Below, piece after piece: positions 8,785-16,780 of a stretch of 64,000 nucleotides of DNA. Numbering within the stretch: position 1 is the stretch's first letter; every line of letters begins with the position of its first letter. This DNA comes from Magnetococcales bacterium (lineage in GTDB: Bacteria; Pseudomonadota; Magnetococcia; Magnetococcales; Magnetaquicoccaceae). The DNA lies in contig PDZU01000002.1 of NCBI GenBank assembly GCA_002753095.1, positions 62,001 to 126,000 on the forward strand, written 5' to 3'. The position numbers were made by a program, and so were the translations under genes. Below the pieces are notes generated by a model, which was not told the DNA's origin, ran no database searches, and was given only the letters and a program-made list of their open reading frames with translations.

Positions 8785-9528
8785 ATGGATTTGGCAACGA
8801 TTATTGGTCTTGTCATGGGCTTTGGCCTGATGGTGGTGGCGGTCCTGCTGGGGGGATCGTTACGGATGTTTATTGACCTGCCGGGCATGATGATCGTGTT
8901 TGGGGGGGTATTGGCGGCTTTGTTTGTGAAGTATCGTCTTGGGGAGGTATTATCGACGATAACGGTGATTGCCAAGGCGTTTGTCAACAAGCAGCCGGAT
9001 GTGGAGCGGGTGATTGCCCAGGTGATTGAGATGGCCAATGTGGCCCGCAAGGATGGCATTCTTGCGTTGGAGAAGGTCAAGTCTAACGATCCTTTCTTGC
9101 AGAGTGCGATCAACCATTGTGTGGATGGTGCGGATCCGGACTTTTTGGAGATGGTGATGCGCAAGAATTTGGACTATCTCATTGGGCGGCATCAGCGCAG
9201 TATCAGCATTTTGGACACGATTGCTGAGATGGGGCCGGCATTTGGCATGATTGGCACTTTGATCGGTTTGGTGCAGATGTTGGCGAGCATGTCGGATCCG
9301 AACACGATAGGACCGGCGATGGCGTTGGCGTTGATGGCCACTTTGTATGGGGTCACTTTGTCGGCGTTGGTTGCTGCTCCGTTGAGTGGCAAGTTGACGT
9401 TATACAGTGAAGATGAGCGGGTGGTGCGTCAGGTGATCATTGATGGCATGGTGGGGATTCAGAAGGGGATCAATCCGCGCATGTTGCAAGAGGCCCTGCG
9501 GGCGGCCTTGCCACCGAAGCGTCGTTAA
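8785..9528 (+). CDS. motA: flagellar motor stator protein MotA/PomA
   Basis: 247 residues with four membrane segments in the usual 2+2 arrangement. TM1 is about 5-27, TM2 about 30-50, TM3 about 145-168 and TM4 about 178-200, with a large cytoplasmic loop between TM2 and TM3. The loop contains RKDGILALE. TM3 carries the conserved Pro in AEMGPAFGMIGTLIGLVQML, and TM4 the second Pro in VTLSALVAAPLSGKL. It looks like a functional ion-channel subunit of the PomA/short MotA class. The gene is 17 bp upstream of a MotB-like gene, forming a stator pair, and follows the PilZ-like gene. Whether it conducts H+ or Na+ cannot be told. Confidence 0.93.
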   Translation: MDLATIIGLVMGFGLMVVAVLLGGSLRMFIDLPGMMIVFGGVLAALFVKYRLGEVLSTITVIAKAFVNKQPDVERVIAQVIEMANVARKDGILALEKVKSNDPFLQSAINHCVDGADPDFLEMVMRKNLDYLIGRHQRSISILDTIAEMGPAFGMIGTLIGLVQMLASMSDPNTIGPAMALALMATLYGVTLSALVAAPLSGKLTLYSEDERVVRQVIIDGMVGIQKGINPRMLQEALRAALPPKRR

Positions 9529-9545
9529 GGATTGGGGGGAGGGGG

Positions 9546-10232
9546 TTGCTGTTTTCCCGTTGGTTGCGACGATCCGGTTTGGTATTTGCCGGGGTTGTGT
9601 TGATTTTATTGTGCTGTTTGGTGTGGTTGTTATCGGTTTCGCACGTATCGCGCGCACGTTTTGACAAGGCGGCGGAGTCATTGCGGGTTGTTTTGGCTGG
9701 GCGCCGTGCGGTACCTGTTGCGCCTGTGTTGGTGGATGAGGGGGAGAAGGATCGGGCCTTTCAGCAGGAGGTTGTCTTGGTTCGGGTACGGGAGAAGATT
9801 GGCATCCTGTTATCGGGCTTGGTGGACCAGGGGGATGTTGATCTGTTTGATCTGGAGCAGGGTGTGGTGGTACGGATCAACAACCGGGTTCTTTTTGAGG
9901 AGGGTTCGGTGGTGTTGCGCGATGCCATCAAGCCGCAACTGCAGCAATTGGGTGCGTTGTTGGCGTTGGTGGGCAATCCGGTGCGGGTGATTTCGCACAC
10001 GGATGATCAGAGCGTGGAGTTGTCGGGGGGGTTGCGAGACCATTGGGCCATTTCGGCGGTTCGGGCAGCGGCGGTGGTTTATTTTCTGGTTGTGGAAGGT
10101 GGGGTAGCGCCGCGTCGTTTGGAGGCGGTGGGGCAGGGGCAGGCTCTGCCCAGGGGGGAGAATGGCAGTGAGGTTGGGCGTGCCAGGAATCGTCGTACTG
10201 AGTTGTGGATTCTCAGGCAGGGGGTGCATTGA
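9546..10232 (+). CDS. MotB-like OmpA-domain protein lacking the ion-binding Asp
   Basis: 228 residues from TTG 9546, just after a G-rich RBS; no earlier in-frame start is plausible. One N-terminal membrane helix (about 10-32) is followed by a periplasmic linker and an OmpA/MotB peptidoglycan-binding domain (HTDDQS, WAISAVRAAAV, GRARNRRTELWIL). The helix aligns without gaps to the MotB/PomB pattern FADLMxLLLxFFVLLLSFS, but here it reads FAGVVLILLCCLVWLLSVS. The ion-binding Asp (D32 in E. coli MotB) is Gly (codon GGG). The GHTD motif is SHTD. It pairs with motA by position. It may be a non-conducting stator partner, an anchor, or a decayed copy; another MotB may exist elsewhere. Confidence 0.82.
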   Translation: MLFSRWLRRSGLVFAGVVLILLCCLVWLLSVSHVSRARFDKAAESLRVVLAGRRAVPVAPVLVDEGEKDRAFQQEVVLVRVREKIGILLSGLVDQGDVDLFDLEQGVVVRINNRVLFEEGSVVLRDAIKPQLQQLGALLALVGNPVRVISHTDDQSVELSGGLRDHWAISAVRAAAVVYFLVVEGGVAPRRLEAVGQGQALPRGENGSEVGRARNRRTELWILRQGVH

Positions 10233-10270
10233 TCATTTATTTTTTTTAATTATTTTTATTATAAATTATT

Positions 10271-10307
10271 GCGGGGTCCAGGGGCGATCATCGCCCCTGG
10301 ACCCCTT
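10271..10307. repeat. dispersed repeat, solitary module-A hairpin
   Basis: A 15-bp perfect stem (10273-10287 with 10291-10305) and a 3-nt loop, preceded by ATTATTGC. The sequence equals the first hairpin of the large repeats at 36175, 51975 and 60541. It lies between two convergent genes (motB-like and K+ channel), where it can act as a bidirectional terminator; an AT-rich run at 10238-10270 precedes it. Confidence 0.8.
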
Positions 10308-10346
10308 GGAACTTTAAGGTGCGGTTTCTGCGGCAACTTTCCCGCT

Positions 10347-11882
10347 TCACAGTTTGCTGCCCGGATCGATAAACTCACGCAGGCGCTGCATATCATCGGC
10401 ATTCCCCAAACAAACCAACGTGTCACCAGGACGAATGATCACATCACCCCGTGGGTTGAATACCATTTTGCCCTTCTTGGGCAATATGCCAACCACAATG
10501 ACATTAAAGTCAGAACGCAGGTTGGTGTTGTGCAACGAAACATTGGAAAAAGGAGATTGCAATGGCAACGGTATCTCCTCCATCTCCAACTCGGCATAAT
10601 CCGTCTTCATCACCAAATCCAGAAAATGCAGCGCCGTCGGTCGCAGAGCAGAATGGGTCAACTGCAAACCACCAATCACACTGGGTGACACAACACGGGT
10701 GGCCCCCAACTTGAGCAGGCGCTTCTCAGCACTCGGCGTCGTGCCGCAGGCAACAATGGTGCAGTAGGGCGACATCTCCCGCACAATCAACACAATGGAA
10801 ATGTTGGTGGTCTCATCGTCGGTGGTAATAATCACCCCTTTGGCCTTGGTAACATTCAACTGCTTCCAGGTCTGCTCATCCTGGAGCATGCCCTGCGTGG
10901 CAATCCAACCTTCGCGAATGGCCGCCTCGACACGGTCTTGCCGGTGATCAATGCCAACAAAAGATTTTTTTTCGGCGTGCAAATTGGCGCACACAATGCG
11001 CCCCATATCGGAGAGTCCGCAGATAATGTAATGAGCACGTAACTGCGTGATTTGTTGCTCCATGCGCGTCTCCCTTAAATGAAGCAGATGTTCAGTCATG
11101 GCAGAGATCAATACCACTGAAATGAAAGTCGTGGTGATGATGCCAACAACACAGCCAAGCATCACCACCAGTTGCCCGTCCGGGGTGTGGGGGACAATAT
11201 CACCATAGCCCAAAGTGGCTACAGTCACCACCATCCAGTAATACGCATCCCACAAGGTGTGCAGACGAGGGTTGTGACCGTGCTCGACAACATAAAAGGC
11301 AATGGCAACCAGACTCCAACTGATCGCGGCAATGATCAAAACAGCCGCAATCTCCTGGGAGTGTCCCTTCATGGCGGTCGTAATGATGGAACTTTGCCGG
11401 GTGTAACGAAACAGCTTGAGCAGGCAGAAAACGCGCAGTAAAGCAATGCCGTTGAAAAATGGCAGCAAAGGAAACCAGGCCAGCAGATCAATAATGGCCA
11501 TGGGCTGTTTCATCCAAAGCCACTTGTGGGTGGCCGCAAATCGGATGGCTCGCCAAATGGAAGCCAACTCACTGGTTTGATGGCGGCGGCGATGACGATG
11601 ATAGGCATAATGCCAGTTGATGACCGCATCCGATGCCGCCCACCAGCGTAATACATATTCAAGCAAAAACAGCAGGTGACAAAAAAATTCAAGCGTGTTG
11701 TAAAGCGATCTCTCCGCTTGACTCAATTCCGGGTTGCTGTCGAGAATCACCAATCCAATGCTTGCCAGAACAACCAACGCCAGAAGAAAATCAATAGGGG
11801 TACGATAGGGCGTGTTTGCCTTGACCAGCAGTTGGTGTACCAGAAGTTTCACCTTTTTCCGGTCGAAGGCAACGGGTATCAT
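10347..11882 (-). CDS. Kv-like potassium channel with RCK (TrkA-N/TrkA-C) domains
   Basis: 511 residues from ATG 11882 (AAGG 6 nt upstream; the upstream TTG at 11906 is less likely). The N-terminal membrane domain has about six helices and ends in a pore with the selectivity filter TLGYGD (about 223-228). An S4-like helix (LLRVFCLLKLFRYTRQSS) carries several basic residues, but fewer than true voltage sensors. A Rossmann RCK domain follows (HYIICGLSDMGRIVCANL near 305), then a TrkA-C-like domain (GDVIIRPGDTLVCLGNADDM). It should be a ligand- or nucleotide-gated K+ channel of the inner membrane. It is convergent with the motB-like gene and close to dedA, but not clearly in one operon. Confidence 0.9.
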   Translation of the reverse strand: MIPVAFDRKKVKLLVHQLLVKANTPYRTPIDFLLALVVLASIGLVILDSNPELSQAERSLYNTLEFFCHLLFLLEYVLRWWAASDAVINWHYAYHRHRRRHQTSELASIWRAIRFAATHKWLWMKQPMAIIDLLAWFPLLPFFNGIALLRVFCLLKLFRYTRQSSIITTAMKGHSQEIAAVLIIAAISWSLVAIAFYVVEHGHNPRLHTLWDAYYWMVVTVATLGYGDIVPHTPDGQLVVMLGCVVGIITTTFISVVLISAMTEHLLHLRETRMEQQITQLRAHYIICGLSDMGRIVCANLHAEKKSFVGIDHRQDRVEAAIREGWIATQGMLQDEQTWKQLNVTKAKGVIITTDDETTNISIVLIVREMSPYCTIVACGTTPSAEKRLLKLGATRVVSPSVIGGLQLTHSALRPTALHFLDLVMKTDYAELEMEEIPLPLQSPFSNVSLHNTNLRSDFNVIVVGILPKKGKMVFNPRGDVIIRPGDTLVCLGNADDMQRLREFIDPGSKL

Positions 11883-11924
11883 GGGCAACCTTGAGTGCTG
11901 TGGCAAACCATCTCGAAAAGGCTC

Positions 11925-12503
11925 TCAGGCGGGAGGAGGGGCGCTGTTTTTGGACCGATTGCGCAAAAAAATGAAACCGATCAAAAAAACAACAGCAGTA
12001 ATCATGTGCCACTTGTACTGGTCAAGCCACTGCTCCAAAACTTTGCCGAGGAAAAATCCCCCCAGGGTGAAAGAGGCCGCCCAAAGGGCAGAGGCAATAA
12101 AATTCAGCAGCAGAAACCGCAACGGTGGAATACCGCCAACCCCGACCACAAAAGGGCTGACGTTGCGGACACCGTAAATAAAACGGTACGACAGAATGAA
12201 TGGTACCTCCCCCCGGCGCAGCAACTCAAAACCCCGCTCCGCTTTGGCGGCCAACTTGGGGCGCGAGGCCAGGAATGGGGTGCCATAAAATCGGCCCAGA
12301 TAATAGAAAAGCTGGTCCCCCGCCATGGTGCCAACCGTGGCGCACGTGGCCAGCAGGGGCAGATTGATAAAAGGCGCAGAGGTGGCCGCCAACGCCGAAA
12401 CAACCAAGACGATGGTCTCACCCTCGAAGAAGGTCCAAACCAAGACCAGCGGGTAGATCAGATAACCGTGTTCGTTGATGAAGGTGAGAGCAAACTCTTC
12501 CAT
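11925..12503 (-). CDS. DedA family (VTT domain) inner membrane protein
   Basis: 192 residues. Conserved family pieces are FFEGETIVLVVSALAA (about 25-40), GDQLFYYLGRFYG (62-74) and the amphipathic RFIYGVRNVSPFVVGVGGIPPLRFLLLN (106-133, quoted here as RFIYGVRNVSPFVVG). DedA/VTT proteins are lipid scramblases or transporters of undecaprenyl-phosphate or phospholipid carriers. Here there are two re-entrant segments and a final membrane helix near 165-182 with a basic C-terminal tail. It starts at ATG 12503, downstream of fkpA-like and upstream of the K+ channel on the same strand. The substrate cannot be assigned. Confidence 0.9.
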   Translation of the reverse strand: MEEFALTFINEHGYLIYPLVLVWTFFEGETIVLVVSALAATSAPFINLPLLATCATVGTMAGDQLFYYLGRFYGTPFLASRPKLAAKAERGFELLRRGEVPFILSYRFIYGVRNVSPFVVGVGGIPPLRFLLLNFIASALWAASFTLGGFFLGKVLEQWLDQYKWHMITAVVFLIGFIFLRNRSKNSAPPPA

Positions 12504-12538
12504 AGTGCCGCTTGACCAATGCCAGTGTGTAAACGAGA

Positions 12539-12562
12539 CTCCCGCTGCCGGAGCAGCGGGAG
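12539..12562 (-). terminator. stem-loop after the FKBP gene
   Basis: A 10-bp perfect stem CTCCCGCTGC / GCAGCGGGAG with a CGGA tetraloop, 12 nt past the stop of the minus-strand FKBP gene. On the minus strand it is followed by TCTCGTTTAC, so the U-tract is weak and termination may be partial, allowing read-through into dedA. Confidence 0.6.
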
Positions 12563-12574
12563 CCTGTGGCGCAT

Positions 12575-13273
12575 TTATTTGACGATCTCAAGCAATTCAA
12601 CCTCAAATTGCAGGGTGGCGTCGCCACCAATCTTGGGCGGAGCGCCCCGTTTGCCATAGGCCAACTCCGAGGGGATGAAAAAGCGGTATTTGCTACCCAC
12701 TGGCATCAACTGCAGCCCTTCGGTCCAACCAGGGATAACCCGATCCAGGGGGAACGTGGCCGGTTCCTTGCGCTTGTAGGAGCTGTCGAACTCGCTGCCA
12801 TCAATGAGCGTGCCTTGATAATGGACCTTGACGGTATCGGTTGCCTTGGGTTTTGGGCCGCTGCCGGGGGTCAGGATCTCATACTGCAGACCACTGGGCG
12901 TGCTGACCACCCCCTTGCGCTCCTTGTTTTTGGCCAGAAACAGCTCACCCTCGCTGCGGTTCTTGTTGGCGGTGCTTTGCGACTCTTTTTGCATCTCCTC
13001 CAACATCCCCTTTTGGAACTCCTCCTTGGCTTTGCCCACCTCTTCCGGGGTCATCAGCAATTTTTTGCCGGCCAACTGGTCCTGGATGCCGCGTATAAAA
13101 AAATTGGCGTCCAATTTATCCTTCATTTGGCTGATGTCGGTACCAATTTGCAGGCCGAGGGCATAGCTGAAGCGATCTTTGAGGGCTTTTGGCGCGTCGT
13201 CAGCGTGGGCGGAAGCGAGGGAGAGTGCGCCGAGCAACAGGAGGGTGGCAGAGCGGGCCAGGAGGGTTTTCAT
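12575..13273 (-). CDS. periplasmic FKBP-type peptidyl-prolyl isomerase (FkpA/Mip-like)
   Basis: 232 residues from ATG 13273 (GAAAGG upstream). A signal peptide (about 1-23, MKTLLARSATLLLLGALS, cleavage after SAHA) directs export. Residues 25-115 are the helical dimerisation domain of Mip/FkpA proteins (FSYALGLQIGTDI, FFIRGIQDQLAG). The C-terminal FKBP domain holds KVHYQGTLIDGSEFDSS, the IPGWTEGLQLMPVGSKYRF core and AYGKRGAPP. It should speed proline isomerisation and chaperone folding in the periplasm. A stem-loop follows the stop. Length and layout match FkpA rather than the smaller FklB proteins. Confidence 0.93.
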   Translation of the reverse strand: MKTLLARSATLLLLGALSLASAHADDAPKALKDRFSYALGLQIGTDISQMKDKLDANFFIRGIQDQLAGKKLLMTPEEVGKAKEEFQKGMLEEMQKESQSTANKNRSEGELFLAKNKERKGVVSTPSGLQYEILTPGSGPKPKATDTVKVHYQGTLIDGSEFDSSYKRKEPATFPLDRVIPGWTEGLQLMPVGSKYRFFIPSELAYGKRGAPPKIGGDATLQFEVELLEIVK

Positions 13274-13384
13274 GCGCGACCTTTCATCACAAAGTGGGGG
13301 TGAAGCAGCCAAAGGAGGCAATTATACAACAGTTGCTGCAAATTGCATGGTGTTAAACGCGTATTTCTGCAAAAAGGGTCTGGC

Positions 13385-14587
13385 TCAGCCGATCACGCTG
13401 CCCATTTGGAAAATGGGCAAATACATGGCCACGACCAGACCGCCAATCAGCGTGCCGAGAATGACCAGGATGATCGGTTCCAACAGGGCGGTCAGGCTTT
13501 CTACGGCCCGGTCCACCTCCTCTTCGTAAAAGTCGGCGATTTTTTGCAGCATCAACTCCAGATTGCCGGTGGACTCGCCAATGTGGATCATCTGGGTGAC
13601 CATCAGGGGGAACAGACCGGAAGCCTCCAGTGGTTCACTGAGGGAACGGCCTTCGGAAATGGAGGTGCGGGCATTGCGGATGGCCTGTTGAATGGGGCGA
13701 TTGCCGGCTGTATTGGCAACATTTTCCAAACTGTCCAGGATGGGTGTCCCGGCGGCCACCATGGTGCTGAAGGTGCGGGCAAAGCGGGCCACGCTGGCCT
13801 TGCGCAAAATGGTGCCGAACACAGGGATATGCAGGGCGAGGTGATCCATGGCCAGATGAAAGGCATCATTTTTTCGGTAGGCGTGCTGTGCAGCGGAACC
13901 GCAGGCAGCCAACGCCAGCAACAACCACCACCCATTCTGTTGGGTCCATTGCGACAGGTGGATGACAATGCGGGTAGGCAGGGGCAGTTGGGCGCCAAAA
14001 CTGGCAAAAAGATCGGCAAAGGCCGGTACAACAAAAACCATCAAAATGCCGGTAATGACAAAGGCGATCACCAGCACGGCAATGGGATAGGTCATGGCCG
14101 CTTTGACTTTGGCGCGCAGTGCAGCCGCCTTCTCTTTGTACAGGGCCAGACGATTGAGCACCGTATCCAGGATGCCAGACTGCTCCCCAGCGCGCACCAG
14201 ATTGACAAAGAGTTCATCAAACATCTTAGGCTCTTTGAGCAGGGCGTCGGTGAGAGAGTTGCCGGCCTCAATGTCCTGCTTGACGCGCAGCGTGATGTCG
14301 CGCAACGTGGGATTGTCGGCACTCTTGGCAACCAGATCAAAACAGGAGACCAAAGGAAGCCCAGCCCCAACCATGGTGGCCAGTTGTCGGGTGAAAATGA
14401 CAATCTCTTTGTCCGTGATGCGCTGCCGCTGCATCCAACCGCTCTTTGCCCTTTTCTTGCGGGTTTTTATCTCCCTGAACCCCTGGCGACGCAGCTGGGC
14501 CTGCAGCATGCCCACATTTTCCGCCTCCATTTGGCCGCTGCGTTTGCCGCCATTTTTGCCCACTGCTTCCCAAAGATAAAGGTCCAT
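13385..14587 (-). CDS. pilC: type IV pilus / type II secretion inner membrane platform protein PilC/GspF
   Basis: 400 residues from ATG 14587, whose N-terminus (MDLYLWEAVGKNG) matches the usual PilC opening; the upstream TTG extension is not family-like. Two T2SSF domains are visible (about 70-190 and 270-390). The first begins with FTRQLATMVGAGLPLVSCFD and the second with FARTFSTMVAAGTPILDSLE. Membrane helices lie near 170-195, 220-240 and 375-395 (LEPIILVILGTLIGGLVVAM). It forms the membrane platform that transmits force from the PilB/PilT ATPases. No pilB, pilD or pilA is adjacent, so the gene is separated from the usual pilBCD cluster. Confidence 0.93.
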   Translation of the reverse strand: MDLYLWEAVGKNGGKRSGQMEAENVGMLQAQLRRQGFREIKTRKKRAKSGWMQRQRITDKEIVIFTRQLATMVGAGLPLVSCFDLVAKSADNPTLRDITLRVKQDIEAGNSLTDALLKEPKMFDELFVNLVRAGEQSGILDTVLNRLALYKEKAAALRAKVKAAMTYPIAVLVIAFVITGILMVFVVPAFADLFASFGAQLPLPTRIVIHLSQWTQQNGWWLLLALAACGSAAQHAYRKNDAFHLAMDHLALHIPVFGTILRKASVARFARTFSTMVAAGTPILDSLENVANTAGNRPIQQAIRNARTSISEGRSLSEPLEASGLFPLMVTQMIHIGESTGNLELMLQKIADFYEEEVDRAVESLTALLEPIILVILGTLIGGLVVAMYLPIFQMGSVIG

Positions 14588-14799
14588 CGGCTGCCATGAA
14601 AAAGGGGTCTGAGGGAGGATCGAATGGTCATTGTAAGGCCGGGAGAATCCCGATTGCAACCGGGGCTCTTGTTGCCCATGGCGGAAAAAAGATTGACAGC
14701 AGAAGGGAAAAGGAGTCAGTCTATAATCATTCTTGATGTCAAGCTGACGTTGCGCCGAGGAAATGCTTGGTTAACGCTTTGCAGGGGAAGGTTGAAACT

Positions 14800-15180
14800 G
14801 TGGAAGATTTGATATTGGCAGCCACACCATCGTCACCGGAAATTCGCTTTCGTGTGGCAGAGAATCGTTTAAGTTTTAAGGGTAAGTCCTACATTGAGAA
14901 TACGGCGCAATTTTATGGGCCGGTCTTTGCGTGGTTGAATGACTATTTGGCCCAGGTAGAGGAGCAGGCCATTACAGTGGAGTTGGCGATTGTCTATTTC
15001 AACAGCAGTTCATTCAAGGTGTTCATGAATTTGTTCGATTTGTTGGATCAGACGGCCTCTTCCGGGAAGAGCCAAGTGACGATCAATTGGTATTATGACC
15101 CAGATGACGACATGTCACAGGAGTATGGCGAGGAGTTCAGGGAAGATTTACAACATGCTCATTTTCATCAACCACCGTAA
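14800..15180 (+). CDS. siaC: SiaC family phosphoprotein (DUF1987)
   Basis: 126 residues from GTG 14800, chosen because AGGGGAAGG lies 8 nt upstream and the length fits the family; the TTG at 14767 adds 11 residues with no RBS. Conserved pieces are TPSSPEIRF, FKGKSYIENTAQFYGPVFAWL and YFNSSSFKVFMNLFDLLD. In Pseudomonas SiaC is phosphorylated on a Thr in the YFNTSS motif; here that site is Ser in YFNSSS. SiaC is dephosphorylated by SiaA and phosphorylated by SiaB, and its unphosphorylated form activates the cyclase SiaD. siaB follows within 10 bp. A consensus -10 TATAAT lies at 14722, but its -35 partner is poor. Confidence 0.9.
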   Translation: MEDLILAATPSSPEIRFRVAENRLSFKGKSYIENTAQFYGPVFAWLNDYLAQVEEQAITVELAIVYFNSSSFKVFMNLFDLLDQTASSGKSQVTINWYYDPDDDMSQEYGEEFREDLQHAHFHQPP

Positions 15181-15190
15181 AAAAGTGCCA

Positions 15191-15787
15191 ATGAGTCACC
15201 ATTTTGAACAGGCCACGGAACAGTCGGAGAGGCAGCAGTGCCACGGTCAGGCGCTGCTGCCCTCCTATTTCAAACAGGCAACGGATGATGGGGTGATTTT
15301 TTGTATGCGCGGCCCCATGAACCAGAATGTCATCGAAATGCTGGAGCATGTCTTAAAAAAGCGGGCTGTCCAAGAACACGGGGATCACAACAAGAGTATA
15401 CGGGTCTTTTCGGTCTTCGTGGAGCAGGTGCAGAATATCATCCGCTACTCGGAAGAGAGGGTGCAACTGAGCGACGAGGGAGGCGAAGCGGGCGTGGGGA
15501 TGGTTATGGTCGGCTATCGCCAGGGGGCCTTTTATGTCTCCTGCGGCAACCTGATCAAGGAGGGTGACCAACCGCGCCTGCAGCAACAACTGCTCCTGTT
15601 GCGTGGCATGGATAAAGATCAATTGCGCGCCTATTTCAAAGAGAGAGGCCGCAGTCCGGCCCCGGCGGGCAGCAAAGGGGCCGGTTTGGGGTTGATCGAA
15701 ATCGTCCGCCGCGCCACCTCCTTCGATTATTTCTTTACCCCTTGGCAAGGGGGGTTGATGCTGTTTACCTTGCAGGTGAGTATATAG
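15191..15787 (+). CDS. siaB: SiaB family protein kinase
   Basis: 198 residues from ATG 15191. An ATG at 15155 with AGGGAAG upstream would overlap siaC and add 12 residues; I cannot decide firmly. The fold is a GHKL-like kinase of the SiaB family (DUF6272): GVIFCMRGPMNQNVIEML near the N-terminus, the VEQVQNIIRYSEE N-box, and the glycine-rich GSKGAGLGLIEIVRRAT ATP-lid near 155-172. SiaB phosphorylates SiaC and opposes the phosphatase SiaA. No SiaD-type diguanylate cyclase is next to it, unlike the Pseudomonas siaABCD operon. The SiaA-like phosphatase lies 2 kb downstream at 17879. Confidence 0.87.
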   Translation: MSHHFEQATEQSERQQCHGQALLPSYFKQATDDGVIFCMRGPMNQNVIEMLEHVLKKRAVQEHGDHNKSIRVFSVFVEQVQNIIRYSEERVQLSDEGGEAGVGMVMVGYRQGAFYVSCGNLIKEGDQPRLQQQLLLLRGMDKDQLRAYFKERGRSPAPAGSKGAGLGLIEIVRRATSFDYFFTPWQGGLMLFTLQVSI

Positions 15788-15869
15788 GGATGGCCTGTTC
15801 CTTGCTTGTAGCATGCTGAGAGGGGGTATTTGCAAAAGAATTGACTCTGGCATCTATAAAGGAATGAAT

Positions 15870-16667
15870 ATGAAAAAGTTATTGGCAGTTTGTGCGTTGA
15901 CAGTCATGCCGTTTTTGGCTCAAACGGTTCTGGCGCAAGAGGCGGAAGCGGACAAAAACAAAGTGGCCGGTTTGACCCTGTCGGGTAACCTGACCGTGAT
16001 GAGCGACTATGTTTCTCGGGGGTTGACCGCTTCAAATCATGGTCCGGCCCTGCAGGGTACCGTCAATGCCACGCATGAGAACTCTGGATTCTACGTGAAT
16101 GTTTTTGCGTCCAGTATCAACCTCAATGATGGCAGTAATGCCTCTTTGGAACTGGATCCCTCGTTGGGTTGGAGTAAAGAGTGGGAAAATGGTGTGAGTT
16201 TCGATCTGGGCATTTTGCAGTATCTTTATCCCTATACAAAAGCGGGAATTAATTATAACTACCGCGAATATTATGTTGGCGGTGGTTACAAGGTAGGCAA
16301 CGCTGCCCTGCAGGGTAAGTACTCTTATTCCGATGCCTACATGGGCAATCAGTTGGATGCCAATGATCATTCGGCCTCCTATCTCGAAGCCTAGGTGACC
16401 TATGAACTGCCGGAGATGTTGCCTTTCAAGACAACCTTGAAGGGGCATGCCGGGCGGACCTTTGGCGACTATGTCACGGATTCTGCCAAGAAGAACAATC
16501 TCAGTATGGATGCTTTCAACGACTACAGTGTCGGTGCGGCGGCTGAGTTTGCGGCTGGTTTGGGGGCTGCTGTGGATTGGGTCTTCGTTGACCAGGATGG
16601 TCGTCGCCTTGCCGCTGGTGGGGATGCGGATAAACGTTTGATCGCGAATGTTTCCAAATCGTTCTAG
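15870..16667 (+). pseudogene. TIGR02001-type outer membrane protein, interrupted by in-frame TAG
   Basis: It starts at ATG 15870 with AAAGGA 6 nt upstream and a clear signal peptide (MKKLLAVCALTVMPFLAQTV, cleavage at LAQ). The mature part has beta-barrel strands (SGNLTVMSDYVSRGLTAS, GGYKVGNAALQGKYSYSD). At 16392-16394 the frame meets TAG, and the same frame continues at once with VTYELPEMLPFKTTLKGHAG to a natural end (ANVSKSF) at 16667. Total length would be 265 residues with a C-terminal Phe, as outer membrane proteins need. A single C-to-T change (CAG to TAG) explains it. It may be a true nonsense mutation, an assembly error, or suppressible read-through. A strong terminator follows. Confidence 0.85.
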
Positions 16668-16710
16668 TGCTGTGTGATGGCTGGCAGTGTCGGATCGTTT
16701 TGACTCGGTT

Positions 16711-16748
16711 GAGCAGGCGGAGGCAGTGTCTTCCGCCTGCTCTTTTTT
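16711..16748 (+). terminator. strong intrinsic terminator
   Basis: An 11-bp stem GAGCAGGCGGA (16711-16721) / TCCGCCTGCTC (16732-16742) is followed by TTTTTT. It closes the interrupted outer membrane protein unit and separates it from the PotD-like gene. Confidence 0.9.
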
Positions 16749-16780
16749 GGGCGTATTTTGCGGTTGTGTGCGGGGGAAAA

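Noticed and set aside
13343-14599. 418-residue open frame on the plus strand
   Set aside because: It is antisense to pilC, whose PilC/GspF motifs are clear. High GC in the third codon position opens the opposite strand; no family features or RBS.
14693-14727. TTGACA...TATAAT as siaC promoter
   Set aside because: Both hexamers are perfect, but the spacer is 23 bp, which is too long for sigma-70; the TATAAT alone may still be used.
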